The notes under the pieces were generated by a model that saw only the letters and a program-made list of their open reading frames with translations, was not told the DNA's origin and made no database searches. From the IMG/VR virus record IMGVR_UViG_3300047549_000004, positions 1 to 23,868 of that record: DNA of 23,868 nucleotides. The stretch is one strand, 5' to 3'. Origin of the DNA: a virus. Positions 15,629 through 22,466 of the stretch are shown piece by piece (the stretch's first letter is position 1; every line of letters starts with the position of its first letter). A program made the translations under genes and the position numbers.

Positions 15629-16316
15629 TCGGCAACCCCATTTCGGTCTCCTCGCTACACTTTACGCATACAGGCTTTACATTAGTGGACATTCCAGATT
15701 CCAAAGCTTCAAGCCTGTTCTTTATGCGAATAACATCCGCAGCAGTAAGCTGACGCACGAAGATAGCTTTCTCAGCGGCGGTCAACGGATTTCCATCCTT
15801 GGCGATGATCTGGCGCTCCAGGGTAAGAATGTGCTCGCTAGTGTTAAGCTGGGTAAGTTTGGCCTTGCGAATAGCTTCCTCGTCAGACCCTCGCAGGAAG
15901 CGCAGATCAACCGAACACTCCGCGTCTGCCAAGTGTACCGTGATAGGCTCTACACAGTTCTCGTCTGGGTTCTTGATGGTAAGATCAGTCAGCAAATCAC
16001 AGACTTTATCATTGCGGGCACCACAGCTTGGGCACTTGTAATCATACATATATTGAGCACTGAACGAGTACGAGCGAATAGCGAAGAGGAGATACATACG
16101 GTCAGACGATAGCAGCTCGTTAGGCGAAAGCCCGTCAGGAAGCAGAGAGCAACGCTTAATGACCTCCTCCATACGAACGTCAATGTGGCCCTGTTCAAGT
16201 ATTGAAAGTTCTGAAATAGTCATCTTACGGACTTCTACGGTGCCGCCTGGAAGACGGTCGCCATAGAACTTACCCAAAGACGGAAGAGTAAATTTTTTAG
16301 TCGTGGCGTTAGCCAT
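15594..16316 (-). CDS. T4 gp26-family tail/baseplate assembly protein, 240 aa
   Basis: The N-terminus FTLPSLGKFYGDRLPGGTVE, then VRKMTISELSILEQG, is the signature of the T4 gp26-type baseplate family, found between tube and tape measure in many myophages, where it probably acts as an assembly chaperone. Two CxxC pairs (C95-x2-C98 in CPSC, C217-x2-C220 in CVKC) could form a zinc ribbon split by about 118 residues. The end, LPIGREFFRPSNL, is the usual family C-terminus, so this frame gives a complete product by itself. AGGAAA lies about 7 nt before the ATG. Palindrome copy D sits 19 nt upstream of the start. Confidence 0.82.
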   Translation of the reverse strand: MANATTKKFTLPSLGKFYGDRLPGGTVEVRKMTISELSILEQGHIDVRMEEVIKRCSLLPDGLSPNELLSSDRMYLLFAIRSYSFSAQYMYDYKCPSCGARNDKVCDLLTDLTIKNPDENCVEPITVHLADAECSVDLRFLRGSDEEAIRKAKLTQLNTSEHILTLERQIIAKDGNPLTAAEKAIFVRQLTAADVIRIKNRLEALESGMSTNVKPVCVKCSEETEMGLPIGREFFRPSNL

Positions 16317-16335
16317 GGTTATATTTCCTATGCCT

Positions 16336-16350
16336 GCAAACGCTGTTTGC
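16336..16350. repeat. Dispersed 15-bp palindrome, copy D (one arm mismatch)
   Basis: gcaaacgctgtttgc lies in the 55-bp gap between the tail tube gene and the gp26-like gene. The plus-strand flank agttat matches the degenerate copy at 1245 and agtta at copy C. Confidence 0.8.
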
Positions 16351-16371
16351 AGTTATTATGTTCTTGCAAAG

Positions 16372-16953
16372 TTAAGATCCAAATTGCCCGCTGATGTTGG
16401 TAGCTAGAGAACCAAAACCGTCACCCGCAACCCATTTATCAACACATAGGCGCATAGAGATCATAACGAGATCATCTGAGTCTTGGTCAAACGGGGCGTG
16501 GTTGAACGAGGCTGGCCAGATACCGAGAATATTGTATGTTCGAGATAGTGTGCTGTCTGGCGCAAACATAATAACATCGGCACGTTTGGCGTAGTTCTTC
16601 TTGAAACCGATCTTACCGTTAGTCGGGTCGTACACTTGGGCACGCCAATTCAGCAACAGGGGAACAATAGCTACGTCTACGTAGTCGTGGTACATTACGT
16701 CCATGTCACCGAAGTTAGGAACTCCAGCAAACTTTCGCGCCTCGTTCATGTAGCGAACTTGCTTCACATCATTACTTACGGTAGGGCCAGTAAACGATTT
16801 CAGCGAAAGCTGAAGAACGTCGTCACCACCGCCGGTACCGCCAGTTACATTATAAATGTATAATGTAGCGTTATTCTGACGCTGCGGTTCATAGCTATTA
16901 CTCGTTCCAGCAGCGCCAACGTGATTAGCGGTCAAATCATTTGGATAAGCCAT
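16372..16953 (-). CDS. Tail tube protein, gp19-like, 193 aa
   Basis: The gene follows the sheath gene directly and has the size of a contractile-tail tube subunit (T4 gp19 is slightly shorter). Seen are QLSLKSFTGPTVSNDVKQVR, a central NYAKRADVIMFAPDSTLSRT strand-rich segment, and TYNILGIWPASFNHAPFDQD, the interface where tube proteins carry the late strand pair (I-x-x-x-x-WP...). It would form the hexameric rings through which DNA passes. AGGA lies about 8 nt before the ATG. The 16-nt spacing to the sheath fits one transcript. Confidence 0.87.
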   Translation of the reverse strand: MAYPNDLTANHVGAAGTSNSYEPQRQNNATLYIYNVTGGTGGGDDVLQLSLKSFTGPTVSNDVKQVRYMNEARKFAGVPNFGDMDVMYHDYVDVAIVPLLLNWRAQVYDPTNGKIGFKKNYAKRADVIMFAPDSTLSRTYNILGIWPASFNHAPFDQDSDDLVMISMRLCVDKWVAGDGFGSLATNISGQFGS

Positions 16954-16969
16954 GGTGTATTCCTACTTT

Positions 16970-19078
16970 TTAGACCGACGTATTGCCGAACGTGGTGCCT
17001 GCACCGAAGATAACGAAATCCTCAGTAATGATCTCAGCACCTTCCATAGCGGCAATGAGTATCTTGCCGTTCATCGTCTTATTCTGGCGCTGGGCAGGCG
17101 GGTTGGTTGTGGCGTCACAGATAACTTTGAATGTTTCTAGGCCCCGCGCCGAAGCAATACGAGCGAGGATAGGGTTTACCAGCGCGGTGAACTTACGCCA
17201 CGTTGTCGTATCATTAGGCTCAAACGTCAGATACTGGGTGGTTGTCGCGACCAGTTTCTCGGCATAGAGGAGCATACGGCGAGTATGGATATTGGTCAGT
17301 GCAGTCTGTTTACGCTGGAGAGTGCGATTACCCCATACGAGAAGACCGGAGTTATAGAATTGAGTGATAGGGTTAGCACGGTTAGTCGTGTTTATACCGC
17401 ACATCAGATCACGGTCAGCTTGGCTGGGGGTAACTTCGCCCTTGATACCGGCAATCTTGCCGCGGGTATATCCAGCCGGAATAGCCCAAGGGCCGTTGAC
17501 GGAATCGTTGTATGCGAGAGCCGCAGCAACGAATGCCGAAGGCGGGAGCCAGATGGTCTGCTTGATGTAGCTATCAAAAACTTGGACCCACGGAGCAAAT
17601 ACGGCTCCGTAACTGGAATCTAGCGGAGCACTGGGGGCATTTGGATAAGCAGAAGTGGAGAACGGCTGGCCATTTATGGTACCGTTATGCCACGCCGTGA
17701 CATACGAAGCATAATTTAACGATGCATTGCTCGGATTCGTACCGGCAAGACCGAACGGAGGGTCAACAAGAACAAAACAGTCACCCCGCTTCGTGGCAAT
17801 ATCTAACATACCAGAGCCGCCAGCGGCACCGGTACCGATGACCGAAGCAAAAGCTGCGCCGGGAGCCATGAGTACGTTGAACTCAGTGGTTTCCGGATTT
17901 GACAGTGCCTGGAGTCCGGTAGGGGTCGGGGCTGTGACACCGATATACGAAGCAAGGTAGTCAGCAGAATTATAAACCGGAATACCGTCAGACCCCGAAA
18001 CGGGACTGCCCTGTGCGGATACCCCGTAGTACAACGGTTGCCAATTAGTACCGTTTGTACCGGTAAAAGCCTGGGAAACCGTACCACCGTTGGTATTGGT
18101 TATCCTAGCGGAAACATACTGCGATCCAGCTGTCTCGCCACTCTTGCCAAAGGCCAGGATATTTACGATATACCGTTCATTATTGCTGTCGGTTGATAAA
18201 TTATTAAACCGCTCAACCTGAGTATACGTTGCGCTAGCGGTATCGTAAGAATAGACAATAAGATCAAAATAGGACGCACTGTAGTACGGGCTATTTGGAA
18301 CAACTGATGCTGAGGAAGCAATTGCAGAAATATTACCAGGAGTGCCCGTGGCCCCGGTCATTCTACCGACGAAGTCAGTTGTGGTTGCCCCATACTGACC
18401 GTTTATTACGCCATAAGGGAGTATCTGGTATCGCAGGCTGTTTCCCCAACTACCAGGGCTGATAGCCGATATAACAAGGCCGGCACTTCCAGAAGAAGCA
18501 ATCCCGATAGTAGCCACCGGAACAGTAAAGCCCGTTCCGGTACCTCCGATGCTAGAAGCAGCAGCAGATAGCGTATTTCCAACTGCGTAATTTATGCCAC
18601 CAGCGGTAAGGGTTACAGTTGTCACTGCTCCTAGTGCTACGACAATATTTGCAGTAGCGCCCGTACCAGACCCACCAGTGAGCGGGACGTTATTATACGT
18701 TCCGTTAGTATACAGATTACCGCCAGTAACAGTCCCCAGACTAGTTACGGCCCCGTTTCCACCGGAGATAGTACACGTCGCGGAAACGGCTGGGGTTGCC
18801 ACGGAGGATATACGAGTATATAGAAGCCGGTTCCCCTGCTTCAAGAAGCGGATAGCTGAGAGCAAGCCGTAGTCACTGGCATTGTACAGGCCGAGAGTTG
18901 GCGCACCGAAAATCTGAACAAGCTGCTGTTCGCTATTAATTACTGTCGGGGTGTTTATAGGCCCTTTGGTCGCACCGCCAACGACAGCAAGAATAGTAGT
19001 GCTAAGAAGTGTAGCATAGTCGGAGTAGTCAAACTCACGCACGTATATGCCAGCAGAGACTGGGGTTGAAACGGCCAT
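16970..19078 (-). CDS. Contractile tail sheath protein, 702 aa
   Basis: The N-terminus (VSAGIYVREFDYSDY, AVVGGATKGPINTP) and the C-terminal domain are those of phage tail sheaths. The latter includes NPITQFYNSGLLVWGNRTLQ, the RRML helix, TFEPNDTTTWRKF and the I-C-D-x-x-TN strand. The N-terminal handshake strand and C-terminal domain interlock subunits; contraction drives the tube through the cell envelope. At 702 aa it is longer than T4 gp18, partly because residues about 115-193 hold one copy of the glycine-rich beta-module also found in two fibre-region proteins. That module should point outward, because the conserved core is intact on both sides. The start ATG has AAGG about 9 nt upstream. 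Confidence 0.95.
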   Translation of the reverse strand: MAVSTPVSAGIYVREFDYSDYATLLSTTILAVVGGATKGPINTPTVINSEQQLVQIFGAPTLGLYNASDYGLLSAIRFLKQGNRLLYTRISSVATPAVSATCTISGGNGAVTSLGTVTGGNLYTNGTYNNVPLTGGSGTGATANIVVALGAVTTVTLTAGGINYAVGNTLSAAASSIGGTGTGFTVPVATIGIASSGSAGLVISAISPGSWGNSLRYQILPYGVINGQYGATTTDFVGRMTGATGTPGNISAIASSASVVPNSPYYSASYFDLIVYSYDTASATYTQVERFNNLSTDSNNERYIVNILAFGKSGETAGSQYVSARITNTNGGTVSQAFTGTNGTNWQPLYYGVSAQGSPVSGSDGIPVYNSADYLASYIGVTAPTPTGLQALSNPETTEFNVLMAPGAAFASVIGTGAAGGSGMLDIATKRGDCFVLVDPPFGLAGTNPSNASLNYASYVTAWHNGTINGQPFSTSAYPNAPSAPLDSSYGAVFAPWVQVFDSYIKQTIWLPPSAFVAAALAYNDSVNGPWAIPAGYTRGKIAGIKGEVTPSQADRDLMCGINTTNRANPITQFYNSGLLVWGNRTLQRKQTALTNIHTRRMLLYAEKLVATTTQYLTFEPNDTTTWRKFTALVNPILARIASARGLETFKVICDATTNPPAQRQNKTMNGKILIAAMEGAEIITEDFVIFGAGTTFGNTSV
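18500..18736 (-). repeat. Glycine-rich beta-module copy inserted in the tail sheath
   Basis: It encodes YTNGTYNNVPLTGGSGTGAT, a GAVTTVTLTAGG strand, YAVGNTLS and GGTGTGFTVPV. It is the clearest copy of the module and sits in the sheath's variable outer region. Confidence 0.75.
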
Positions 19079-19098
19079 GATACACGCCTTGTAAAAGA

Positions 19099-19302
19099 TT
19101 ATTCAGCTTCTGGAACCGGAACAATTGAGAGAGTTCCGGTGGCGATCAGGCCGTTGGCATGATCGGTAAGATTTGACCGCTCGACAGGCTCGCTATTACC
19201 GTTACCGGGAACGAACAGGGAGTGAAGTTTTGTCGGCTCCTCGCTATCAAAGTAGGATACACATATCCCGTGAGCTTCTGGGTTATGCAGGATGATCTTC
19301 AT
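19099..19302 (-). CDS. Small hypothetical protein upstream of the sheath, 67 aa
   Basis: The ORF lies between the 541-aa gene (5 nt gap) and the sheath gene (20 nt gap), so it fits the operon. The sequence (MKIILHNPEAHGICVSYFDS, HSLFVPGNGNSEPV, ATGTLSIVPVPEAE) is acidic, without membrane segments. An LFVPG-type turn followed by a short strand is reminiscent of tiny beta-proteins seen before sheath genes in other phages, but I cannot name a family. GGG is the only weak Shine-Dalgarno. Role unknown; a small virion or tail-assembly protein is likely. Confidence 0.7.
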   Translation of the reverse strand: MKIILHNPEAHGICVSYFDSEEPTKLHSLFVPGNGNSEPVERSNLTDHANGLIATGTLSIVPVPEAE

Positions 19303-19307
19303 AGTGA

Positions 19308-20933
19308 TTAGCCCAAGTCGCTAGGGTAGTACGGTCCTGAGTATCCTTTGGCGGTGACTGATGCAACCGTGACGGAGGCAGGAATGGTTATCGTAAAAGT
19401 GGTAGCAACAGGCTGCACTAAGAAAACAGCCCCTACACCGGTTCCAGATTTTACAATATTAGTCTTAGAGTAAGTAGCGCCACTTATAGAATTGTTCACC
19501 GCTACTGCGAAGTCTGCGCTAGCAGCAGAGGATAGCTTAATGGTCGCTAGATACGTGGTGCCGGCGGGCACCGTGAATGTGTAGACTGTATTAGAGCCAG
19601 CGGTCGTAATAACCGGCGTATAACTAGGGGACACTGAATACCATGCCTTCTGCCTGACATCGCCTTTAGCTATCGCAAACACTGTTTGCGTGGCTGACCC
19701 GTAAAAGCCCGCAGACATCAATGAACTGGTGACGACAGCGTATACACGCATTCTCTGCCATGCCCCACCAGTAGCCGGAAGTGCCGTCGATAGTGCCACG
19801 GTTCTAACTAATGAAGTCGGGTCTACGTTATTAACGTTGAACAGCACTGGCTGGTCTGACGTATAGTACATGTAGAATAGTACTAAAGCAGACCCGTCAG
19901 CCTCTTGTAAAACTGGGGTCGTTATGATCTCTACTGCGTCAGATTCAGCACTCAGCGTGCCTCGCAAAGAGTACCGGGCATCCGGAGTAACAGCTACGCC
20001 GCTAGGATACAGTTGCGAATAGCCCGCTGTAGCGTTACCGTAGAGATTCCACGGGTAATACAAATTATTATTGTACCGGTATAGATTGCCGGTGTAACTT
20101 CCGGTTAATCGCAGCGCGTCAATTGCATCTTCGCTGTACGTAACAACCCCGTCACCTTTGGGGACCACGACGTTAACCCCGACATTAAAAATTGGCTGAG
20201 CAGCGTTCATGCCCGCAAAAGCGCCAGTAGCGTTACCGAGGAATTCTGAACCGGGGGCGATATCACTTGGAAGATTCTTAAATATCAGCATACGTAACGA
20301 GAAGACAAACCGAGTGCGTATATAACGCTGGCTCAAGCCTTCAAGGTACGATAGATTGGTTGAGCTTACAAGTTTTAACGATTGGTTAGATATCCCTATC
20401 GCAGGGTTGTGCTGAACCGGAATGAATGTTTCGTAGTTACCGCTACCGATAATACCGAGCTGCCCGTAAACCCAGTCACGTATGAATACATCGGTGCTTT
20501 GCTTCAGTGACCAAAATGTTACGGCATAATCACATTGGTAAGTAGTTGGAGCGCTCCACGATATCCACTGCCCTGTAGTAGGATCAAAATATGATCTTGG
20601 ATCTTTAGCGGGAGCATGGTTTAGCTCACGCAAAGGAACCGGCTCCAAACGCTCAATCGTGGCGACTGGTAGCGGCAAAACTTTTAGAATACTGTCAATG
20701 TTGGCACGAGTTTCAGAGTCATTAGTACTAGGAGCAACGAACCCGTTCTTTGTTACCATGTCATAGATAGTAGCAAATGCCCGGTCGGGCGATGCGAAGA
20801 CTGTCAAAATAGAAGCGTTAGTCTTATCCTGTCCGTTTATTATTCCGTAGTCAACGTGCAGACCCTGAAGCCAGTTATAAATTGCTTCATCATGAACACG
20901 GATGCTGTTTTCGACTGAATAAGGGGCGCTCAT
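19308..20933 (-). CDS. Neck/tail-terminator-like structural protein with beta-rich C-terminus, 541 aa
   Basis: Residues about 40-230 (ASILTVFASPDRAFATIYDM, PLPVATIERLEPVP, a YQCDYAVTFWSLKQSTDVF strand-helix part, and YIRTRFVFSLRM) look like the tail terminator/completion proteins that precede sheath genes in myophages. The pattern is a Pro-rich loop, a tyrosine-rich strand and a final arginine-aromatic strand. Residues 240-541 are Thr/Ser/Tyr/Val-rich and beta-type, ending in a sandwich-like segment (YTFTVPAGTTYLATIKLSS). This may be an outward-facing adhesin or decoration domain. Its ATG overlaps the upstream stop by one base (TAATG), implying coupling. Palindrome copy E falls inside the frame. 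The terminator assignment is inference from position and pattern. Confidence 0.6.
   Translation of the reverse strand: MSAPYSVENSIRVHDEAIYNWLQGLHVDYGIINGQDKTNASILTVFASPDRAFATIYDMVTKNGFVAPSTNDSETRANIDSILKVLPLPVATIERLEPVPLRELNHAPAKDPRSYFDPTTGQWISWSAPTTYQCDYAVTFWSLKQSTDVFIRDWVYGQLGIIGSGNYETFIPVQHNPAIGISNQSLKLVSSTNLSYLEGLSQRYIRTRFVFSLRMLIFKNLPSDIAPGSEFLGNATGAFAGMNAAQPIFNVGVNVVVPKGDGVVTYSEDAIDALRLTGSYTGNLYRYNNNLYYPWNLYGNATAGYSQLYPSGVAVTPDARYSLRGTLSAESDAVEIITTPVLQEADGSALVLFYMYYTSDQPVLFNVNNVDPTSLVRTVALSTALPATGGAWQRMRVYAVVTSSLMSAGFYGSATQTVFAIAKGDVRQKAWYSVSPSYTPVITTAGSNTVYTFTVPAGTTYLATIKLSSAASADFAVAVNNSISGATYSKTNIVKSGTGVGAVFLVQPVATTFTITIPASVTVASVTAKGYSGPYYPSDLG
19675..19689. repeat. Dispersed 15-bp palindrome, copy E (perfect, inside a gene)
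   Basis: gcaaacactgtttgc lies within the 541-aa gene, encoding T-Q-T-V-F-A on the minus strand. A perfect palindrome kept inside a coding sequence argues that the DNA site itself matters. Confidence 0.85.
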
Positions 20934-21523
20934 TATGAACTCTGCCTACGGCGGTGTTCGCACATGATCTTCACGTAAAGCCGAATATTTGTGTTTTTCC
21001 AATACCCGCACGAAGTTTCTTGTTTTACTATGTACTCGTCACCATCCCATACCAATTTGTCACCAGCCTGGCAAGTAATACCAAAACGATCAAGAAGTGA
21101 CGCTGGAATAACAACCTCAGCGCCTATATCCATTTTGCGAACCCGGTCAAACCCATACTGGTAAAGTCCCGTATCTGGGTCTCTACGCGGAACCCTGGCG
21201 CTAATACCGACAGGCTCATCATATCTTTCAACGTCAACAGTAGCTAATCCGCTATTTCCATGAGCCTGTTTCCAACCAGTCGTCGCCATAGACACATCTA
21301 CGGCCTCGCCATACAGTGAGTCAAAGGCGGTCGAACCAGACTTGTGGACGATAAAACTATCTGTCGGGGTAGCAGTGAACGGCTTGATAATAGTGTAGTA
21401 CTGGACGGACGTATAGAAACGCTGCCACCGTTCCTCAATAAAACTAATTGCTAAGTTTAGATCATACCCTTGAGCAGTCGGCATGACTGTTTCATTGAGA
21501 AAATTAGGAGGCAGATAAGGCAT
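20933..21523 (-). CDS. Head-closure/neck-like protein, 196 aa
   Basis: The middle is typical of virion sequence (KPFTATPTDSFIVHKSGSTA, YDEPVGISARVPRRDPDTG). The C-terminal part has a strand pattern (TCQAGDKLVWDGDEYIVKQE, then SCGYWKNTNIRLYV) like neck head-closure proteins, where a GD...G-x-x-Y-x-V turn leads to a GYW.N segment. It lies between the 132-aa unknown and the terminator-like gene, as expected for a connector protein. ATG at 21521-21523; AGGAG lies about 10 nt upstream. Assignment is by pattern, not by a named match. Confidence 0.6.
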   Translation of the reverse strand: MPYLPPNFLNETVMPTAQGYDLNLAISFIEERWQRFYTSVQYYTIIKPFTATPTDSFIVHKSGSTAFDSLYGEAVDVSMATTGWKQAHGNSGLATVDVERYDEPVGISARVPRRDPDTGLYQYGFDRVRKMDIGAEVVIPASLLDRFGITCQAGDKLVWDGDEYIVKQETSCGYWKNTNIRLYVKIMCEHRRRQSS

Positions 21524-21536
21524 GGCCTAGGGGCTC

Positions 21537-21935
21537 CTAACCGTTCAGGGTTTGCCGGATATCCACCATGTTGATGTCTCCTGAGATAATGCCACGGAGA
21601 ATAGGAGACATTGGCAACCCGTGTCCGTGACCATTACCAATATCTCGAAGTTCTACCATAGGCTCTCCGCGTAGTTTTTCACGAAGATAAATTTCACCAA
21701 ACAAAACTTCTCCACTTGTACCGTCTAGATCTGCTACGACGCTTTTTTGCCCGCCAATAAGAACTATGAGAGCATGCTTGCAGGCCTCCATGAGAACATC
21801 CGGAACATCTACACTTTTTAGCACTATTCGGCGGCGAACGAATAGGTTGTCAAATCCAAGAGATAAATCTATGATCGCAGAGTTACAAGCCACAACGCTT
21901 CTAGTGGTGCCACTAAGGATAGTTCTACTGCTCAT
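21537..21935 (-). CDS. Hypothetical neck-region protein, 132 aa
   Basis: ATG overlaps the stop of the previous gene (ATGA), so the two are probably coupled. The chain has a helix with MEACKHALIVLIGG and then a small beta part (SGEVLFGEIYLREKLRGE). A GNGHGHGLPMSPIL segment follows, whose two histidines in GHGHG could bind metal or be a plain loop. The end (ISGDINMVDIRQTLNG) is hydrophilic. I recognise no family. Placement in the connector block suggests a virion or head-completion protein. Confidence 0.65.
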   Translation of the reverse strand: MSSRTILSGTTRSVVACNSAIIDLSLGFDNLFVRRRIVLKSVDVPDVLMEACKHALIVLIGGQKSVVADLDGTSGEVLFGEIYLREKLRGEPMVELRDIGNGHGHGLPMSPILRGIISGDINMVDIRQTLNG

Positions 21936-22324
21936 AAAAACAATCCTTCAAATAGTTTTTTACCTACAGTCTCAGCGATATCGTTCTTAGCTGCGATTAA
22001 TTGATTGCGGAAATTTGCCCAGGCGTTGGTAGCTGGGATGCCTCCGCTAGCACTACCGTACTCCATTAAATCCCGGGCCTTATTATCTTCTTCCTCAGAA
22101 TGCACTAAGTAATTAGAGCGTATGACAAATCCATCGTCAGTTTTTACAAGTTCCAAGGACTCGGCGTAATGCCGCATCTTATCCCGTTCACTTGTCGGGG
22201 CTGTATGGGCGAACGTCCTCAAATCGTTTTTTAGTCGGTCGAATATCGGTTTTACCGCTTTCGTCATATCCGCGTTTTTTATATTCTCCAGAATCTTCTT
22301 TTCTAGTTTTTCGCGGTTCAACAT
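21932..22324 (-). CDS. Tail-completion-like protein (HK97 gp10-type pattern), 130 aa
   Basis: The N-terminus is a lysine-rich helical segment (REKLEKKILENIKNADMTKA). The second half contains RDLMEYGSASGGIPATNAWA followed by NFRNQL. This resembles the conserved L-E-Y-G-T...P...W/F-x-x-F segment of HK97 gp10/neck proteins that join tail and head. Two stops (TAA TAA) lie immediately before CCA-ATG, so the ATG at 22322-22324 is the earliest start. No strong Shine-Dalgarno. The first 137 nt are overlapped by the 92-aa ORF in another frame. Confidence 0.65.
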   Translation of the reverse strand: MLNREKLEKKILENIKNADMTKAVKPIFDRLKNDLRTFAHTAPTSERDKMRHYAESLELVKTDDGFVIRSNYLVHSEEEDNKARDLMEYGSASGGIPATNAWANFRNQLIAAKNDIAETVGKKLFEGLFL

Positions 22325-22466
22325 TGGTTATTACTTTTTTCAGTTCTTCTGGCGTGAGTTCTGTACGAAGAACTTTTATTAACTTAGCTACGATTTCCAC
22401 GCGATTGACGCGAGGACGAAGCCGGTCCAACTGAAGACTCGTTTTTAGTCCTAACTTCAAAGCCAT
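22188..22466 (-). CDS. Overlapping 92-aa ORF, possibly a real gene
   Basis: The ATG at 22464-22466 has AAAGGA about 9 nt upstream, a good Shine-Dalgarno. The N-terminal half (MALKLGLKTSLQLDRLRPR, VEIVAKLIKVLRTELTPEEL) looks like an amphipathic, protein-like helix pair. The C-terminal 45 residues are very rich in Lys, Arg, Asp and Glu. It overlaps the upstream gene by 83 nt and the downstream gene by 137 nt. Only 59 of its 279 nt are unique, far more overlap than any other junction here. It may be a true overlapping gene, a shifted relic of the upstream C-terminus, or spurious. Confidence 0.45.
   Translation of the reverse strand: MALKLGLKTSLQLDRLRPRVNRVEIVAKLIKVLRTELTPEELKKVITNVEPRKTRKEDSGEYKKRGYDESGKTDIRPTKKRFEDVRPYSPDK

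Noticed and set aside
13356-16350. Palindromes as rho-independent terminators between late genes
   Set aside because: The stem would be only 6 bp with a 3-nt loop and no T-tract follows. Copies also lie inside genes, and the downstream genes must be transcribed.
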